The notes under the pieces are model-generated. The model saw nothing but the letters and a program-made list of their open reading frames with translations. It made no database searches and was not told the origin of the DNA. Positions 54,404 through 63,736 of a stretch of 64,000 nt of DNA are shown piece by piece. The translations under genes were made by a program, and so were the position numbers. The number at the start of each line of letters is the position of its first letter. Position 1 is the first letter of the stretch. This DNA comes from Nitrosomonas communis (lineage in GTDB: Bacteria > Pseudomonadota > Gammaproteobacteria > Burkholderiales > Nitrosomonadaceae): contig NZ_CP011451.1 in assembly GCF_001007935.1 (NCBI RefSeq), positions 2,480,001 to 2,544,000 on the forward strand. Direction: 5' to 3'.

Positions 54404-56512
54404 TTGGAACTAATAAAGAAGAGTATTACCTACGGTCGCCATAGACTTACTTTGGAAACCGGAGAAATTGCGAGACAAGCTCATGGTTCAGTGATAGTTT
54501 CGTTGGATGATACAGTCGTATTGGTGACTGTCGTCGGAGATAAAAGTACCAAACCTGGGCAAGATTTTTTTCCGTTGACCGTTGATTATCAAGAAAGATT
54601 CTATGCTGCAGGTCGTATTCCCGGAAGTTTCTTTAAACGTGAGGGGCGCCCTTCCGAGAAAGAAACACTTACTTCAAGATTGATCGATCGTCCTATTCGG
54701 CCATTATTTCCTGCTGGCTTTTATAATGAAGTGCAAGTGGTTGCAACCGTTTTATCAGCTGAAGTTGAAGTGGATGCTGATATCGCAGCAATGATTGGTG
54801 CTTCCGCTGCGCTAGTACTTTCGGGTATTCCCTTTGATGGTCCTATTGGGGCCGCCCGTGTTGGTTATATCAATAATGAATACGTACTCAATCCAACTAC
54901 CACCGAATTAAAAGAAGCTCAGCTTAACCTGGTTGTTGCTGGAACACAGCAAGCGGTCTTAATGGTTGAATCAGAAGCAATGGAATTATCTGAAGAGATC
55001 ATGCTAGGCGCCGTTATGTTTGGTCATGAGCAGATGCAAGCAGTCATTAATGTCATTAATGAATTTGTTGATGAAGCTGGCGTTACTGCATGGGATTGGA
55101 AACCAGCTGAAAATGATCCGGTATTAATTGAAAGCATTTCACAATTGGCAGAAGCAGATTTGCGAAATGCTTTTCAATTAAAACAAAAGCAAATTAGAAA
55201 CGAAACCATTAAAGAAGTTTGGCAACGCGTCTACACAGAATTAGGTGTCGGCGCTGAAGAAGGTCCTGATGAGCAGTCCGTCAGAGAAATCGGCTTTGAA
55301 CTCGAAGCCCGCATTGTTCGTAGTCAGATTCTTGATGGAGAAGCGCGTATAGATGGACGTGGCACAAGAACTGTGCGCCCTATCTCGATACGCCATGGTG
55401 TACTTCCACGAACACATGGCTCAGCATTATTTACACGAGGTGAGACACAAGCGCTGGCCGTGGCCACATTAGGAACAGCACGCGATGAGCAGAAATTTGA
55501 TACCCTACAGGGAGATTATACCGAACGCTTCATGCTTCATTACAATATGCCTCCTTTTGCTACAGGAGAAATTGGGCGTGTCGGTACGCCAAAGCGACGC
55601 GAAATAGGCCATGGTCGTCTCGCAAAACGTGCATTGGAAGCAGTGCTTCCTCCACCTGAAGAATTTGGTTATTCGTTAAGAGTCGTTTCGGAAGTGATGG
55701 AATCCAATGGTTCCAGCTCTATGGCTTCGGTTTGTGCTGGTTGTCTTGCATTGATGGATGCAGGCGTTCCCTTGAAAGCGCATGTGGCAGGTATTGCCAT
55801 GGGGCTGATTAAAGAAGGGAACCGCTTTGCTGTGCTTACCGATATTCTTGGTGATGAAGATCACTTGGGCGATATGGATTTCAAAGTGGCAGGTACTGAG
55901 AAAGGTATTACTGCACTGCAAATGGATATAAAAATTCAAGGGATTACCAAAGAGATTATGCAGGTAGCCTTACTACAGGCGAAAGAAGGCCGCTTGCATA
56001 TCCTGGATATCATGAAGAACGCTCTTCCCGCTACCCGGGAAAACATTTCGACTCACGCTCCGCGCATTATCAAATTTAAGATTAATCCGGAGAAAATTCG
56101 TGATGTGATCGGTAAAGGGGGCGCCGTCATCCGTGCACTCACTGAAGAAACTAATACGACCATAGATATCAGTGATGACGGCACAGTTACGGTTGCCTGC
56201 ATTAATAGTGAGGGCGGGGAGCTTGCAAAGAAACGTATCGAGGATATTACAGCAGAAGTAGAAGTAGGTAAGATATATACAGGCGTAGTATTAAAATTGC
56301 TCGATTTTGGCGCAATTGTGAGTATATTGCCTGGAAAAGACGGCTTGCTGCATATTTCTCAAATTGCTCATGAGCGTGTTGAAGACGTAGCTACTCATCT
56401 TAAAGAAGGACAAACTGTGCGAGTAAAAGTCTTGGAGGCTGATGAAAAAGGTCGGCTCCGTTTAAGCATGAAAGCGGTTACTGAGGTCGAAACAGAGATT
56501 GTACCTTCCTAA
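54404..56512 (+). CDS. pnp: Polyribonucleotide nucleotidyltransferase (PNPase)
   Basis: PNPase degrades RNA 3' to 5' with phosphate and is part of the RNA degradosome. The 702 residues contain two RNase PH domains (first: [16 protein letters not shown], second: [22 protein letters not shown] with the active-site [15 protein letters not shown]), a KH domain ([15 protein letters not shown]) and an S1 domain ([19 protein letters not shown]). The start is TTG 54404, placed 7 nt after AAGGA; there is no suitable ATG. A strong hairpin follows. Confidence 0.96.
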   Translation: MELIKKSITYGRHRLTLETGEIARQAHGSVIVSLDDTVVLVTVVGDKSTKPGQDFFPLTVDYQERFYAAGRIPGSFFKREGRPSEKETLTSRLIDRPIRPLFPAGFYNEVQVVATVLSAEVEVDADIAAMIGASAALVLSGIPFDGPIGAARVGYINNEYVLNPTTTELKEAQLNLVVAGTQQAVLMVESEAMELSEEIMLGAVMFGHEQMQAVINVINEFVDEAGVTAWDWKPAENDPVLIESISQLAEADLRNAFQLKQKQIRNETIKEVWQRVYTELGVGAEEGPDEQSVREIGFELEARIVRSQILDGEARIDGRGTRTVRPISIRHGVLPRTHGSALFTRGETQALAVATLGTARDEQKFDTLQGDYTERFMLHYNMPPFATGEIGRVGTPKRREIGHGRLAKRALEAVLPPPEEFGYSLRVVSEVMESNGSSSMASVCAGCLALMDAGVPLKAHVAGIAMGLIKEGNRFAVLTDILGDEDHLGDMDFKVAGTEKGITALQMDIKIQGITKEIMQVALLQAKEGRLHILDIMKNALPATRENISTHAPRIIKFKINPEKIRDVIGKGGAVIRALTEETNTTIDISDDGTVTVACINSEGGELAKKRIEDITAEVEVGKIYTGVVLKLLDFGAIVSILPGKDGLLHISQIAHERVEDVATHLKEGQTVRVKVLEADEKGRLRLSMKAVTEVETEIVPS

Positions 56513-56551
56513 TACAATATTAGTCTTATTCTAATGTAACTCCAAATTTGT

Positions 56552-56602
56552 CAAAGTAAGCGTTACCATATTTGAAGTAAATATAAGATAACGCTTACTT
56601 TG
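56552..56602 (+). terminator. Strong hairpin after pnp
   Basis: CAAAGTAAGCGTTA (56552-56565) and TAACGCTTACTTTG (56589-56602) are perfect 14-bp reverse complements, with an inner ATATTT/AAATAT stem. The T-run after it is short (TGTCTTTG), so it may act as a bidirectional terminator or RNA stabiliser. Confidence 0.65.
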
Positions 56603-56778
56603 TGTCTTTGATTATTCAAATTTTCTAGGCATTTCCTACTCTTCGTCATCCGCCTGCTATTAAGATAAATACCAATAAAGCAGCTACAGGAGTGAGGGGG
56701 CAAATATAAAACGCTTTAATTTCCTGGATTCATTAATTGATGACTCGTTCTGGTGAGGATGGCGTTGCTTTGTAAATA

Positions 56779-56793
56779 ACGTGAGTTCGACAT
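56779..56793. repeat. Solo IS982-type end next to ISAs1
   Basis: ACGTGAGTTCGACAT at 56779-56793 is identical to the left end of the IS982-family element at 59357-59371, and the AT-rich flanks are alike too (TGTAAATAACG / TTAAATTAACG). It abuts the ISAs1 left inverted repeat exactly, sharing one T. This suggests that ISAs1 inserted into, or recombined with, an older IS982 copy. Confidence 0.7.
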
Positions 56794-56842
56794 CAGGGCA
56801 ATCGCGCTTAAATTATCCCAATCACCCGGAGTAAATACTCAT

Positions 56843-56965
56843 CCGACATTCCGCACCCCCGTTCGCAATTATCTGAATTTTCTTGAGATATTTTTTCATA
56901 CCCATTTTTTTGGAAAAATTAATGAAGAATTATCAGTGAGTTATGAAAAGGGTGCGGAATGTCGG
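56843..56965. repeat. 16-bp inverted repeat at ISAs1 3' side
   Basis: CCGACATTCCGCACCC (56843-56858) and GGGTGCGGAATGTCGG (56950-56965) are perfect reverse complements 91 bp apart. The right arm lies in the last codons of the transposase. It could form a long-range RNA stem or represent an internal duplication inside the element. Confidence 0.75.
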
Positions 56966-58050
56966 CTCATTATCCCATCCGGCTTTTAAACGCTTGGTCT
57001 TGATGCCAACCCTGGATGTTTTTTCGGCCTTGATCAGATTCAGGGCGATATGCCGGATCACAGCCAGATTCGCAGCACTATGCCCCTTGCGAGTCCGATT
57101 GCTGTCTTTATCAAAGGCGATATCAAGCACCCAGTGCAAATTGTTCTCTATCGCCCAATGCGCCCGCACCACACGCTCTAATCGCTCCGGATCATTCGCA
57201 TCAAGGCTACTGATGAAATAGCGTATTTCCTCGGTCACTTTGTTATCGGTTTCTCTTGTGGCGGTAATGGCAATAATGCTTCGTAAGCTTTTCCAGTCAT
57301 GCCGTTCCTGGAGCCAGGCTATATCGGCTGTTGCTCGAATTGAGCGGGTTTCAATTCGACCATGCTCACCTTCATAGCTAACCGAGGTGACTGCCGGCGA
57401 TAAAGATGACGTGAAAAATGTTTTCACATCGTCGTGTAGATTGCCCTGATTGCCTTTCAGGCTAAACACATAGTCACCGCCTTGCTGTTTAATCTGTTCG
57501 GCAATTTTCTTCTGGCAGCCCATGGCGTCGATCGTAATCACTGCCCCTGCGATATCAAGCCTTGAAAGCAATTTGGGAATGGCAGTGATTTCATTTGATT
57601 TGTCATCGACTTTAACCTGGCCTAATACCAGATTGTTGTGCTGAGCCCAAGCGCTGACCATGTGGATGGCGGCTTTTTTTGAAGCCTGGTCAAGGCTACG
57701 TCTTAAACACTTGCCATCTATCGCAATCACTTCGCCTTCGGTGAGGCTGGCCAGGTCAGCTAACCCAACGGGAAAAACAAACGCTGAACTGCTCGGTATC
57801 AATGGCGGCGTAAACTTCCCCGAAGGTATCGTGCGAAGGGTTGCCATGCTCCAAGCCCAGCAACTCGGTAAACCATGCCTCTTTTGCCAAGCCAAATTGT
57901 TCAATGGCAACCTACATCTGCACCACAAACCGTAGCGCAGATACTGATAAAGAAAATAGCTTGTAGCGGATGTTTCTTTTGTCTGTTTACTCGAGGATCT
58001 TGAATGCTCGAAAAGTGATGGATAATGGAAGGTGTTGGCTTTGCTATCAT
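56933..58050 (-). pseudogene. ISAs1-family transposase, frameshifted
   Basis: The canonical N-terminus is read from ATG 58050: FSSIQDPRVNRQKKHPL, then FFISICATVCGADVG. A shift near 57915 moves the protein to another frame (VAIEQFGLAKEAW, GLEHGNPSHDTFGEVYAAID). A second shift near 57760 moves to the frame that runs to 56933 with the DDE core (GEVIAIDGKCLRRS, ITIDAMGCQKKIA, HWAIENNLHWVLDIAF). All parts are recognisable, so the element was complete until recently, but it cannot make a full transposase. A long open frame from 58060 is only an artefact of these shifts. Confidence 0.9.
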
Positions 58051-58201
58051 CTAAAATCAAAATGAAAGTGTTATTACCTTATGTAAATTCTATTTTCAAG
58101 CACTTTTAAGCGCGATTGCCCTGAAGTAAGTACGATGTGACAGAGTAATAAATTTTTAAAAGTGCTATTATATTTTTTTAGCACGAATTTAATAGGTAAA
58201 T

Positions 58202-58531
58202 ATGATAACCCCGACTAAAACTTCTTCCAATCTTCCCTCAAAAAGTGATGAAACTGGTACTAAAGAAGAAAAGATAGATCTTTCTAATCCAGCCCCTGAA
58301 AACGATAAAACTGAATCCGACATGATGCTACCGCATGAACGTGATCAAACTCCAGCTGCGGCTGGCACAATGGGCGCCGGGAATGAGCAATCACGAGAAG
58401 TTATCAAGCAAGCATACGATGATACTAAGGAAGGATTAAAAGATACTGATCACCGAGGAATACCTTCAGACATCGACGCCTCAGATCCTGCATCACAATC
58501 TCTGACAGATGATATACGCAAGAATAAATAG
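58202..58531 (+). CDS. Small hydrophilic conserved protein, 109 aa
   Basis: The protein is rich in Lys, Glu, Asp, Thr and Pro and has no hydrophobic segment, so it is probably disordered. The segment LPHERDQTPAAAG followed by REVIKQAYDDTKEGLKDTD resembles a small family of uncharacterised betaproteobacterial proteins, but I cannot name it. The start lies 80 bp after the ISAs1 end, so the promoter may sit in that gap. A weak AATAGG upstream serves as ribosome site. Confidence 0.55.
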   Translation: MITPTKTSSNLPSKSDETGTKEEKIDLSNPAPENDKTESDMMLPHERDQTPAAAGTMGAGNEQSREVIKQAYDDTKEGLKDTDHRGIPSDIDASDPASQSLTDDIRKNK

Positions 58532-59060
58532 TAGGTAGTTAAATTTTTCTTCTAATTTATGAAAGGAAGATCCGGGGCAAGATAGATTTATTTCACCAAC
58601 ATCAACCTTGAATAATTACTTTCAAGCCTTGATTGAGCACTTTTTTTGCGGGTATCACTGACTCACGGAAAACGTTCAGTATTTCTACTGCCATTGCTTG
58701 AGAAGGTGCCGAAATTTCGGTATGGTTTGAGCCAACTTCGCGATTAACCAACCCACTAGACACCATCGCACAGTGAGCTGTATCAAATTACCTGCGTTTC
58801 GGATTTAGTGAAAACAACGAATTAATACCCTCTATAATTCATTCTCCGCGCATTACATTCATTCCAAGTACATATAAAAACCCTAGGCACATCAAATAAT
58901 CGCTTGTAGCCCATCCCAGTAGGTTTATTTGAGACCATCCATAAATATTAAACCCAAGTTCGCTCGAATTTATTAGCAAACGACTTGAAAGCTTTTAACT
59001 GCCTCAAGCTCTGGCTTACGGGGTCTATATAAGAGAATTAATTGCGCCGCTCATGATTAT
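58532..59060. other. Region between small hydrophilic gene and DoxX relic
   Basis: Mostly non-coding. A minus-strand relic at 58602-58787 is listed separately. Outside it I see no supported gene or clear structure. Confidence 0.5.
58602..58787 (-). pseudogene. Unidentified protein relic
   Basis: A 61-codon minus-strand frame reads with strong protein character, including DTAHCAMVSSGLVNREVG, NHTEISAP and LNVFRESVIPAKKVL, but a stop (58790-58788) closes it on the 5' side and no start with a ribosome site exists. It looks like the C-terminus of a lost gene. I do not recognise the family. Confidence 0.4.
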
Positions 59061-59258
59061 TTGAGGAACCTAGCACGATTTGGCGGTTTACTCATTATTG
59101 GTAACATGATGTTTGCCATAATGCTTGCTCATCACAGTCAATTATTTACATTAACAAATACCGGTGGCTGGGCTCTAGAATTACAAGCTTTCTTTTTACA
59201 TACAGGACTAGAAGTATTTTTCCTTGGAACTCGCAGAATCACAATTAAGCCAGACTAG
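59061..59258 (+). pseudogene. C-terminal relic of a DoxX-family membrane protein
   Basis: The frame encodes LARFGGLLIIGNMMFAIMLA, then NTGGWALELQAFFLHTGLEVFFLG, which matches the last two helices of DoxX-type quinol or terminal-oxidase-associated proteins. The first half of the family's usual 130-140 residues is missing, so this is a remnant. TTG at 59061 gives 65 residues but no ribosome site is visible. It lies between two insertion sequences. Confidence 0.6.
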
Positions 59259-59356
59259 AGAAAATCAAACTAAGTTTAAGTATGTTCACATAAAAAAGAA
59301 TACGTTTTAGATCATTTCAATTGTATCTACTAAAAAATTAAATACACTTTAAATTA

Positions 59357-60228
59357 ACGTGAGTTCGACATAAGAAAAGCTGTAAAAGAAACCTGAATTC
59401 CTTATGATGAAATGGTTTTGCAAAAGAATTTCATCATGAGAGGAGTCAGATTTCCATGGATACTACAACGATTTTTTGTGAGAGTGACGAATTTTGTAAA
59501 GAGTTTGAGCCGCAATGGGAGCAGCACTTATTAGAGTCATCGCTGAAACAGCGTCGGCGGCAAGGAGCGCTGTGTCTAAGCGAAATCATGACCATCATGG
59601 TCGGGTTTCATCTGTCCGTCTACCGGACATTTAAGCCCTATTACCTGAATTACGTGTTGAGGTATCAGCGGGGTTATTTTCCAGGGTTGGTGAGCTATAA
59701 ACGCTTTGTTGAGCTATTGCAAGGTAGCCTGGTACCTTTGTGCTGCTTTCTGACCAGCCGCTTTGGGCAATGCAGTGGAATCAGCTTCATCGATTCGACC
59801 AAAATTAGCGTATGCCACAATCGCCGCATTGGGTCACATAAAGTAATGGCAGAGTTTGCTGCTCGGGGAAAGACCAGTGTGGGTTGGTTTTATGGGTTCA
59901 AGTTGCACCTGGTCATTAATGACCAAGGGGAATTGCTGGGAGTCAAAATCACGGCGGGCAATGTGGATGACCGTGACCCGGTACCAGAGTTGACGCGCTC
60001 CTTATTTGGCAAACTCTTTGGTGACCGGGGTTATATCTCGCAGTCACTCTTTGAGCAACTTCGGGAGCAAGGCGTGCAGCTCGTCACCAAGGTACGCAAG
60101 AACATGAAAAACAAGCTGTTGCCACTGTTTGACAAGCTGTTGTTACGTAAACGCTCGATTACTGAGACCGTCAATGATCCATTGAAGAATATCTCGCAAA
60201 TCGAGCATTCCCGCCATCGCAGCCCAGT
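59357..60228 (+). mobile_element. IS982-family element, right end lost
   Basis: The left end ACGTGAGTTCGACATAAG starts at 59357, and the transposase gene begins 100 bp later. Similarity to IS982 transposases stops near 60228 (after SRHRSPVN), and no matching right inverted repeat is found before the DUF3422 gene. The element is therefore truncated at its 3' side. Confidence 0.8.
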
Positions 60229-60412
60229 TAACTTAATAGGTGATTTAACCACATTCCAATTTCTAGCAATGAAACAACTATCCGACGTCATTGCGCGATG
60301 CCATGCACATGGAATAAAAATATACACGCCCTCCCCTCCAACTCAGAAATCCAGGATTATTTATTTTTCACCCGTCGGCGCAGACGCCTTACTCCGAAAT
60401 AAACGATCGTGA
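59456..60412 (+). pseudogene. IS982-family transposase, C-terminally truncated
   Basis: The 318-residue frame matches IS982 transposases for its first 255 or so residues. The DDE catalytic residues are visible: Asp in SFIDSTKI, Asp in GNVDDRDPV and Glu in QIEHSRHRSP. The C-terminus after residue about 257 is foreign sequence (LIGDLTTFQFLAMKQL...) that runs into the end of the DUF3422 gene on the other strand. The ribosome site GAGAGGAG precedes the ATG. It may still be expressed but has no matching right end to act on. Confidence 0.85.
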
Positions 60413-61709
60413 GTATTACTGGAATTGCAATACCAGTGATTAATTCCACATTAATAGCATATCCTGCAGCTTTCGCTGCCTTAAGCCCATAGCCTACTAT
60501 ACCAAGCAAATAGTAACTCAGTACGACCACTGATAATCCTTCTACAGTCTCCTGCAGCCGCAATTGTAAACGTGCACGATTATCCATAGATTTCAATAAA
60601 TCACGGATTTGTGATTCCGTGGAAATATCGACGCGTGTACGCAGCATGGATGAAGCGCGTGTTACCCGTAGAGAAAGCGTCTCCAAATGTGAGCGAACGA
60701 TATCGAAAGTTCCCATTGCCGAAGTCACACGCTGTTTTCTAAACTCATAAAGCATCTGCAACCCTTCGATACGCTCTTCTCTCAATTCAGCGATACGCTG
60801 CTGCATGATAGCGTAATACGTCTGTGATGCACCAAATCGATGGCTAGTCTGGGCAGAGATTTTCTCGATTTCGGAGGTTAATCTTGTCAATTCCCCTAAG
60901 AGACGCTGCTCATCTTCAATTCCGGGCAAATCATTACTAGTAATCAGCTCTGATAAGCGGTCATCGTAACGCTCCAACTGAGGAACTATCCTACGCATGA
61001 GTGTCAATGGCAGTATGGTGAGCATACGATACGTCTCAATTTCCAGCAAACGTTGCACCAGCCTTCCAACCTGACGGCTCCGGAGATTATCATCATGAAT
61101 CAAGATTCGGCTAAAACCATCTGCATGAATTTGATTGTCGCTCCAAACACTGGCGCTGCCTCCTGATACTTTGGAACCAATCACGGTATTGGATGCAAAT
61201 AGACTAGCTAGCTCACTTAGACTACGGCTAGGACGAGATCGATCATCCAGTGCAATATGCGTCGCAACCAACACTTCACCGGGCAGGCTGGCTAACCAAT
61301 CTGGTGGTACAGAGGTAATGGCTGGTCTAGCAAAAGGAATATCGAACGGACCTTTACAATAAACTGTATAGGTAGAATATTCGGTATGGCGTTCCCAACG
61401 TAGACGAAAATCTCCAAAGTCGGTACTGAACTGATCAAAGTGAGCATTAGGTGGAAAAATATCGTAACGATGACAAAGTTGAACCAATAATTGGCGCTCC
61501 TGATCGACCCATTGCCGATCAGACAAAAGTACCAAATGAGATAGTTGGGCAGGAATACTCACCAACTCATAAACATCCGCATTAAGCTCAGCATGAAGAT
61601 CGTGTCGTTCTGAGTATTCCGGAAGACCTAAGGGGTGCTTACCGAGCAAAGCGTGCTTATTAGTCATTGTTTGTGAAGCCAAAGGAGGAAAATCCATATT
61701 GCTTAGCAT
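60357..61709 (-). CDS. DUF3422 family membrane protein
   Basis: The 450-residue protein has the DUF3422 pattern: an N-terminal domain (HPLGLPEYSERHDLHAELNA), a central helical, coiled-coil-like region (about 230-390, rich in Leu, Glu and Arg), then two C-terminal membrane helices (LSVVVLSYYLLGIVGYGL and ITGIAIPVILTIVYFGV) and a basic tail RRLRRRVKNK. This fits an inner-membrane protein with a large cytoplasmic part. The function is unknown. Its 3' end lies against the truncated IS982 element but the coding sequence appears complete. Confidence 0.85.
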   Translation of the reverse strand: MLSNMDFPPLASQTMTNKHALLGKHPLGLPEYSERHDLHAELNADVYELVSIPAQLSHLVLLSDRQWVDQERQLLVQLCHRYDIFPPNAHFDQFSTDFGDFRLRWERHTEYSTYTVYCKGPFDIPFARPAITSVPPDWLASLPGEVLVATHIALDDRSRPSRSLSELASLFASNTVIGSKVSGGSASVWSDNQIHADGFSRILIHDDNLRSRQVGRLVQRLLEIETYRMLTILPLTLMRRIVPQLERYDDRLSELITSNDLPGIEDEQRLLGELTRLTSEIEKISAQTSHRFGASQTYYAIMQQRIAELREERIEGLQMLYEFRKQRVTSAMGTFDIVRSHLETLSLRVTRASSMLRTRVDISTESQIRDLLKSMDNRARLQLRLQETVEGLSVVVLSYYLLGIVGYGLKAAKAAGYAINVELITGIAIPVILTIVYFGVRRLRRRVKNK

Positions 61710-61782
61710 TCCTGAAATTTATGAATATCTAAAATAAAGATTACCATATATTGGTTAAAGCGATATTTCAGTATCTCCTGCT

Positions 61783-61821
61783 AGTTAAAAGAATTTTCTA
61801 ATGGAAAATTCTGAATTAACT
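61783..61821 (-). terminator. Hairpin after hslO (minus strand)
   Basis: AGAATTTTC (61790-61798) pairs perfectly with GAAAATTCT (61804-61812), with outer AGTTAA/TTAACT. Read on the minus strand it lies after the hslO stop and is followed by TTCTTTTAACT, a possible intrinsic terminator in an AT-rich setting. It also precedes the DUF3422 gene. Confidence 0.45.
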
Positions 61822-61999
61822 ATCAGAGTTTAACAACAGGTGGGATGAATGTAGTTTGAGTTTATATCTGATAAATAATTAATTTTGTGTCTGTTCTTAA
61901 CACCACAACTGCAAGGTAGATAGTTTTTAAATGGTTTTTTTAGACTATACCAGCAGTGTAACTCATGCCGTTCATAGCATATTCGCAGAACATGATCTC

Positions 62000-62854
62000 T
62001 CAATGTATTGTCGGCCCGGCTTCACGAAAGATGGCGTCTATAGCTAGCGCGTCAAAACGGTATTCGCGATTGCAGATGTCGTCATGTACGACAACTTCGC
62101 CACATTCCTGCAAAATAGCATTAACTTCTGAACGGCCTAAAGACTGCAGCATATTATAGATTTTGGCTGGATCTTCGTGACAGCCGTAGCTGACCTTCTG
62201 AGCTTCAAAAATGCGGATGGCTTCTTCCGTAAACAAGCGAGTAAGAATTTCTTCAGCAGTTAATCTGAACATAGGCTGGTCTTGCACCGTTGCGGCAAGT
62301 GCTTCTATACGAGTCCATCCATCTGGATCCTGTTGATCGGCGGTGGGAAGCTTCTGCAGCAGGATGCCGAAGATGGCATTATCTGATGTCGTCAGGAACA
62401 AACGTGAAGGAAGCTGTTCAGACTGCTTGAAATAGTGCTCAAAGACTTCGGCAATCGTGTCACCATCAAGCGGCACAATGCTCTGGTAAGCCTCGCGCAT
62501 GGACAACATGTCCAAGGTCAGCACTAGCTGACCATGCCCCAGTAAATCAGGTACTGGTAACATTCCTACCTGAGGTACATGTTTAGCCATCCCGCGCAAA
62601 TGAAGACTTTCATCGCAGTCGATAACTAACATAGGAACCGGACCATCACCTTTTAGCTGCACGGTTAGGCGTCCAAGTTGCTTGAGATTACTACTCAGTA
62701 AAAGCGTAGTAGCGCTCATATCTCCAAGTAGCTGGACGACGGATGCCGGATAATTCCGATCTTGCAGCATTTGCTGCCATACGCTATCAAGATGCACCAC
62801 TGCACCCCGTATATCCAGATTCTCTAATAGAAAACGCTGTACGTAGTTGTTCAT
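62000..62854 (-). CDS. hslO: Hsp33-type redox chaperone with altered zinc cysteines
   Basis: Hsp33 is a cytoplasmic holdase switched on by oxidation of a C-terminal zinc centre. The 284-residue protein has the full chaperone core (QRFLLENLDIRGAVVHL, GDGPVPMLVIDCD) and linker. The C-terminal switch is changed: where the family has CXC it reads GCHEDP, and where it has CXXC it reads HDDIC, so two of four zinc Cys are replaced. A new Cys appears in ILQECGEV. The protein may use a different ligand set or be constitutively active. The sequence is otherwise intact. Confidence 0.88.
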   Translation of the reverse strand: MNNYVQRFLLENLDIRGAVVHLDSVWQQMLQDRNYPASVVQLLGDMSATTLLLSSNLKQLGRLTVQLKGDGPVPMLVIDCDESLHLRGMAKHVPQVGMLPVPDLLGHGQLVLTLDMLSMREAYQSIVPLDGDTIAEVFEHYFKQSEQLPSRLFLTTSDNAIFGILLQKLPTADQQDPDGWTRIEALAATVQDQPMFRLTAEEILTRLFTEEAIRIFEAQKVSYGCHEDPAKIYNMLQSLGRSEVNAILQECGEVVVHDDICNREYRFDALAIDAIFREAGPTIH

Positions 62855-63736
62855 TTTAATGATTCCTTTGCAATGCTATTTAAATCTGTAAAGTTACTAA
62901 TTTACGATATCACTTAATCAGATAAATATCTGTTTATGTTTTTTGTGGATAAGTTTGTGAGTAATTTGTAAATATTGATACCAGGATGGTTATCCTTAAT
63001 AATATTTACTCATTGGATTAAGATTTAAATATATGATTTTAATGAATTAATTATAATTATATTATATGCTGAGGCGAATTTAATTGAAGTGATGAGTATT
63101 ATTTAACAAATTGTGGATTATTTCATAATGTCAATATTATTTTAGAAGCCAACTAGAGAATTTCATGTGCTAAATATTAGAAATACTAATCCTGCTTTAA
63201 ATAAAATTGAGTAACTGCTTATGGTTATATTGAATTATAGGACATGGCTAGCTCAATAGTGATGAAGAGAGATAACATTAATCCAACATACCGATAAATA
63301 AATAGAGACAATATAGGCCCCCTGCTCGACTAAGTTTGACTTGGCTTTTTTTCTTAATTCAAAAGTTTTAAATAAATCAATGTTAACCTGTTCCAGCACA
63401 CCTTGTGACTAAATAGTATTGCAACCCAAGAACTTCTTGCATGGTATTACCGTAATGCTATGCCTACTGAACTGTGTGGGTAAGTGTGACAAGCTGAACG
63501 TTCGGGTAGTTCAGTTTTGTTACACTGATGTAGTTGAAGTGGTACTGGATATTTCAACCAAACTTCATTTTGCTGGTATCAAGCTAATGCGCCTGATGCT
63601 GCAAAGTTCTAGTGATAATAGAAAGCAACAATAAGTTAGTTTTTTAGCAGAACAATTTCATACTTTGGCAAAATAATACTCCCTATTTTAGAGAAGAAAT
63701 CGCTCACCCTGAATCTCTTTTTTGTAAGATAGTATA
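62855..63736. other. AT-rich region with DnaA-box-like sites
   Basis: About 880 bp of strongly AT-rich DNA. It contains a perfect DnaA box on the minus strand (TGTGGATAA at 62944-62952) and a one-mismatch box (TGTGGATTA at 63112-63120), with two weaker matches between. Toward the right is a terminator-like hairpin (63330-63352). A TTG-started frame at 63419-63634 lacks a ribosome site and protein character, so it is not called. No dnaA or dnaN gene is adjacent. Confidence 0.55.
63330..63352 (+). terminator. Terminator-like hairpin without an upstream gene
   Basis: CTAAGT (63330-63335) pairs with ACTTGG (63339-63344, one G-T pair) around a TTG loop, followed by CTTTTTTT. No plus-strand protein gene precedes it in the 470 bp back to hslO, so it might end a small RNA. 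Confidence 0.5.

Larger units (their letters stand above)
56793..58124. mobile_element. ISAs1-family insertion sequence
   Basis: Twenty-base perfect terminal inverted repeats (TCAGGGCAATCGCGCTTAAA at 56793-56812 and its complement at 58105-58124) bound a 1.33-kb element carrying a degenerate ISAs1 transposase on the minus strand. No target-site duplication is seen in the flanks (left ...GTTCGACA, right AGTAAGTA...), which suggests a later rearrangement. Confidence 0.9.

Noticed and set aside
57660-57935. Plus-strand frame inside ISAs1
   Set aside because: It is the complement of the frameshifted transposase and has no features of its own.
62900-63130. Chromosomal replication origin
   Set aside because: DnaA-box matches exist but there are too few, and dnaA/dnaN are not adjacent. 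Kept only as a finding of low interest.
63419-63634. TTG-started frame of 71 codons before the methyltransferase
   Set aside because: No ribosome site and no similarity I can recognise; cysteine and valine content looks random.
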